From Microcaldota archaeon (lineage in GTDB: Archaea > Micrarchaeota > Micrarchaeia > Burarchaeales > Burarchaeaceae): a stretch of DNA of 6,974 nucleotides. The notes under the pieces were generated by a model. It searched no databases. It worked only from the letters and a program-made list of their open reading frames with translations, and had not been told where the DNA came from. This document shows positions 6,226-6,974 of this stretch, piece after piece. The first letter of the stretch is position 1; every line of letters starts with the position of its first letter. The position numbers and the translations under genes are program-made. The stretch is taken from NCBI GenBank assembly GCA_003660965.1, contig QMVF01000040.1:1-6974 (forward strand), in the 5' to 3' direction.

Positions 6226-6974
6226 TCAACTCTTTTCAGTATGTATCCTCTCGACCTTGAAAGGCTTGAAAGGAACGCCACCTCCACGATAAAATTTGGA
6301 GAAGAACTCTATCAAATTAAGTCGTGCTCCTTGTACGAGTGCTTCAAACATATCTATAAGTATGTGAAGTACCTGAAGCGCTATGAATATTGGAAGAATT
6401 ATAAAGAACAGGATGCCTGCTGCAGGGTCTGGAGCAAGGTTCTTGTTTATTATTTCCTCTGCCACTACCACTCCTGCCAGCCCTATTGCCATAACTCGTG
6501 CATATGAAAGTATGTTGCCAGCAAGGCTTGGAATTTCGGCAATTCCCAGAGGGCCTTCTGCTATTAGAATTGGAATTACGGAGATGCCGAAGACCACTGT
6601 AGCACCCATACCCACCTCGCTTGGGAACATGTTGAAGAGGAAGGTAGTTACCATTAGGATTCCTGAAAGTTCAACTCCAATCCAGCCCAACTTGGCAGCC
6701 GCATGCTTCTTGTCCCCATGCTTAAGTGCATTTATGAAGCCCAGTATGAAGCCTAGAAGAATGTGAGCTGCCCCTACTAGAATCACCAAGCCCAGAAGCA
6801 GGGTGGTGTTGGCAAGCCTGTGCATTCCGTGGTATAAAACCTGGCCTTCGGGCAGGCCCAGAAGATGAGCATGGGAGAAACCGAACCATTCATCATATGC
6901 AATTCCGAAGAATATTGCTGATATTGAGCCGAACATCCATGCCTTGCAAACTGTCTGAAGCAGCGGGTTTTTGA
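6226..6974 (-). CDS. atpI: A-type ATP synthase subunit I (stator a subunit), C-terminal part; 5' end outside the window
   Basis: The frame is open to the right edge, giving 248 C-terminal residues of a protein usually 600-700 long. The visible part starts with NPLLQTVCKAWMFGSISAIF and is the membrane half that forms the two ion half-channels next to the c-ring. Numbered from the first full codon (6972), about six hydrophobic helices are seen, near 14-29, 57-83, 97-116, 122-138, 154-175 and 185-212. The key residues are present: Arg159 in LSYARVMAIGL, the essential Arg facing the c-ring Glu; Glu146, 13 residues before it; and Gln214 and Arg217 in VQGARLNLIEFFSKFY, the second Arg pair position. 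The family's cytoplasmic tail (GGGVPFKPFKVERIHTEKS) is complete. The soluble N-terminal half that joins the peripheral stalks lies outside. atpK follows after 16 nt. Identity is certain, and there is no sign of a break. Confidence 0.96.
   Translation of the reverse strand, partial: KNPLLQTVCKAWMFGSISAIFFGIAYDEWFGFSHAHLLGLPEGQVLYHGMHRLANTTLLLGLVILVGAAHILLGFILGFINALKHGDKKHAAAKLGWIGVELSGILMVTTFLFNMFPSEVGMGATVVFGISVIPILIAEGPLGIAEIPSLAGNILSYARVMAIGLAGVVVAEEIINKNLAPDPAAGILFFIILPIFIALQVLHILIDMFEALVQGARLNLIEFFSKFYRGGGVPFKPFKVERIHTEKS

Larger units (their letters stand above)
735..6974 (-). other. A-type ATP synthase operon, order I-K-E-C-F-A-B (5' end outside the window)
   Basis: Seven genes on the minus strand are separated by gaps of 4 to 22 nt (by the starts chosen here) and no internal spacer is long enough for a clear promoter, so they are read as one transcription unit. 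The order matches the common archaeal arrangement (H) I K E C F A B (D). What is missing within view is atpD after atpB; atpH would lie to the right of the window. The encoded enzyme sits in the cell membrane and couples ATP synthesis or hydrolysis to ion flow. Equal Shine-Dalgarno spacing across the genes suggests each is initiated separately, helped by close coupling with the gene before it. Confidence 0.95.

Noticed and set aside
5764..6507. A 247-codon open frame on the plus strand, opposite parts of atpE, atpK and atpI
   Set aside because: It runs across three well-supported genes and their gaps, is Ser/Ala/Pro-rich with no recognisable domain, and follows from the codon pattern of the opposite strand.
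1..6974. A hidden defence, mobile or otherwise new system
   Set aside because: Every stretch is taken up by known housekeeping genes with gaps of at most about 60 bases; no repeats, terminal inverted repeats, integrase, CRISPR units or tRNA genes were seen by eye.

Overview
The window is archaeal. Almost all of it (735 to the right edge, minus strand) is an A-type (archaeal V/A-type) ATP synthase operon, read right to left as atpI-atpK-atpE-atpC-atpF-atpA-atpB. The left edge carries, on the plus strand, the 3' end of an archaeal-type aspartyl-tRNA synthetase gene (aspS) and a small gene for a two-helix membrane protein. Archaeal origin is supported by the A-type subunit set and order, the archaeal AspRS C-terminus, purine-rich GAGGTGA-like Shine-Dalgarno sites, and an oligo-T terminator without a hairpin behind the operon. 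I cannot fix the phylum. The single-hairpin c subunit with a TGIG...AERPE loop and a PET ion site recalls the type I associate with haloarchaea and Methanosarcina, but that is recall and not a search. Base composition is roughly balanced by eye.

Layout: 1-457 (+) aspS C-terminal part; 470-676 (+) small hydrophobic protein; 677-734 convergent spacer holding the minus-strand terminator; 735-2117 (-) atpB; 2132-3868 (-) atpA; 3891-4232 (-) atpF; 4241-5362 (-) atpC; 5367-5942 (-) atpE; 5958-6209 (-) atpK; 6226-6974 (-) atpI, cut by the window edge. Gaps inside the operon are at most about 22 nt, so it is almost certainly one mRNA with its promoter to the right of the window.

The seven products form most of one rotary machine. 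AtpI (stator a) and the AtpK ring carry ions through the membrane. AtpC connects the ring to the central stalk, which includes AtpF. AtpE is part of the peripheral stalk. AtpA (catalytic) and AtpB (regulatory/non-catalytic) form the A3B3 head. The rotor-shaft gene atpD, usually right behind atpB, is absent here: the operon ends after atpB at an oligo-T terminator facing the aspS side. The peripheral-stalk partner atpH, usually upstream of atpI, would lie outside the window.

I found no mobile element, CRISPR array, RNA gene or new system. The points worth a second look are the missing atpD, the ion-site residues of the c subunit, the unrecognised small membrane protein after aspS, and translation starts that a shared Shine-Dalgarno geometry helps to settle.
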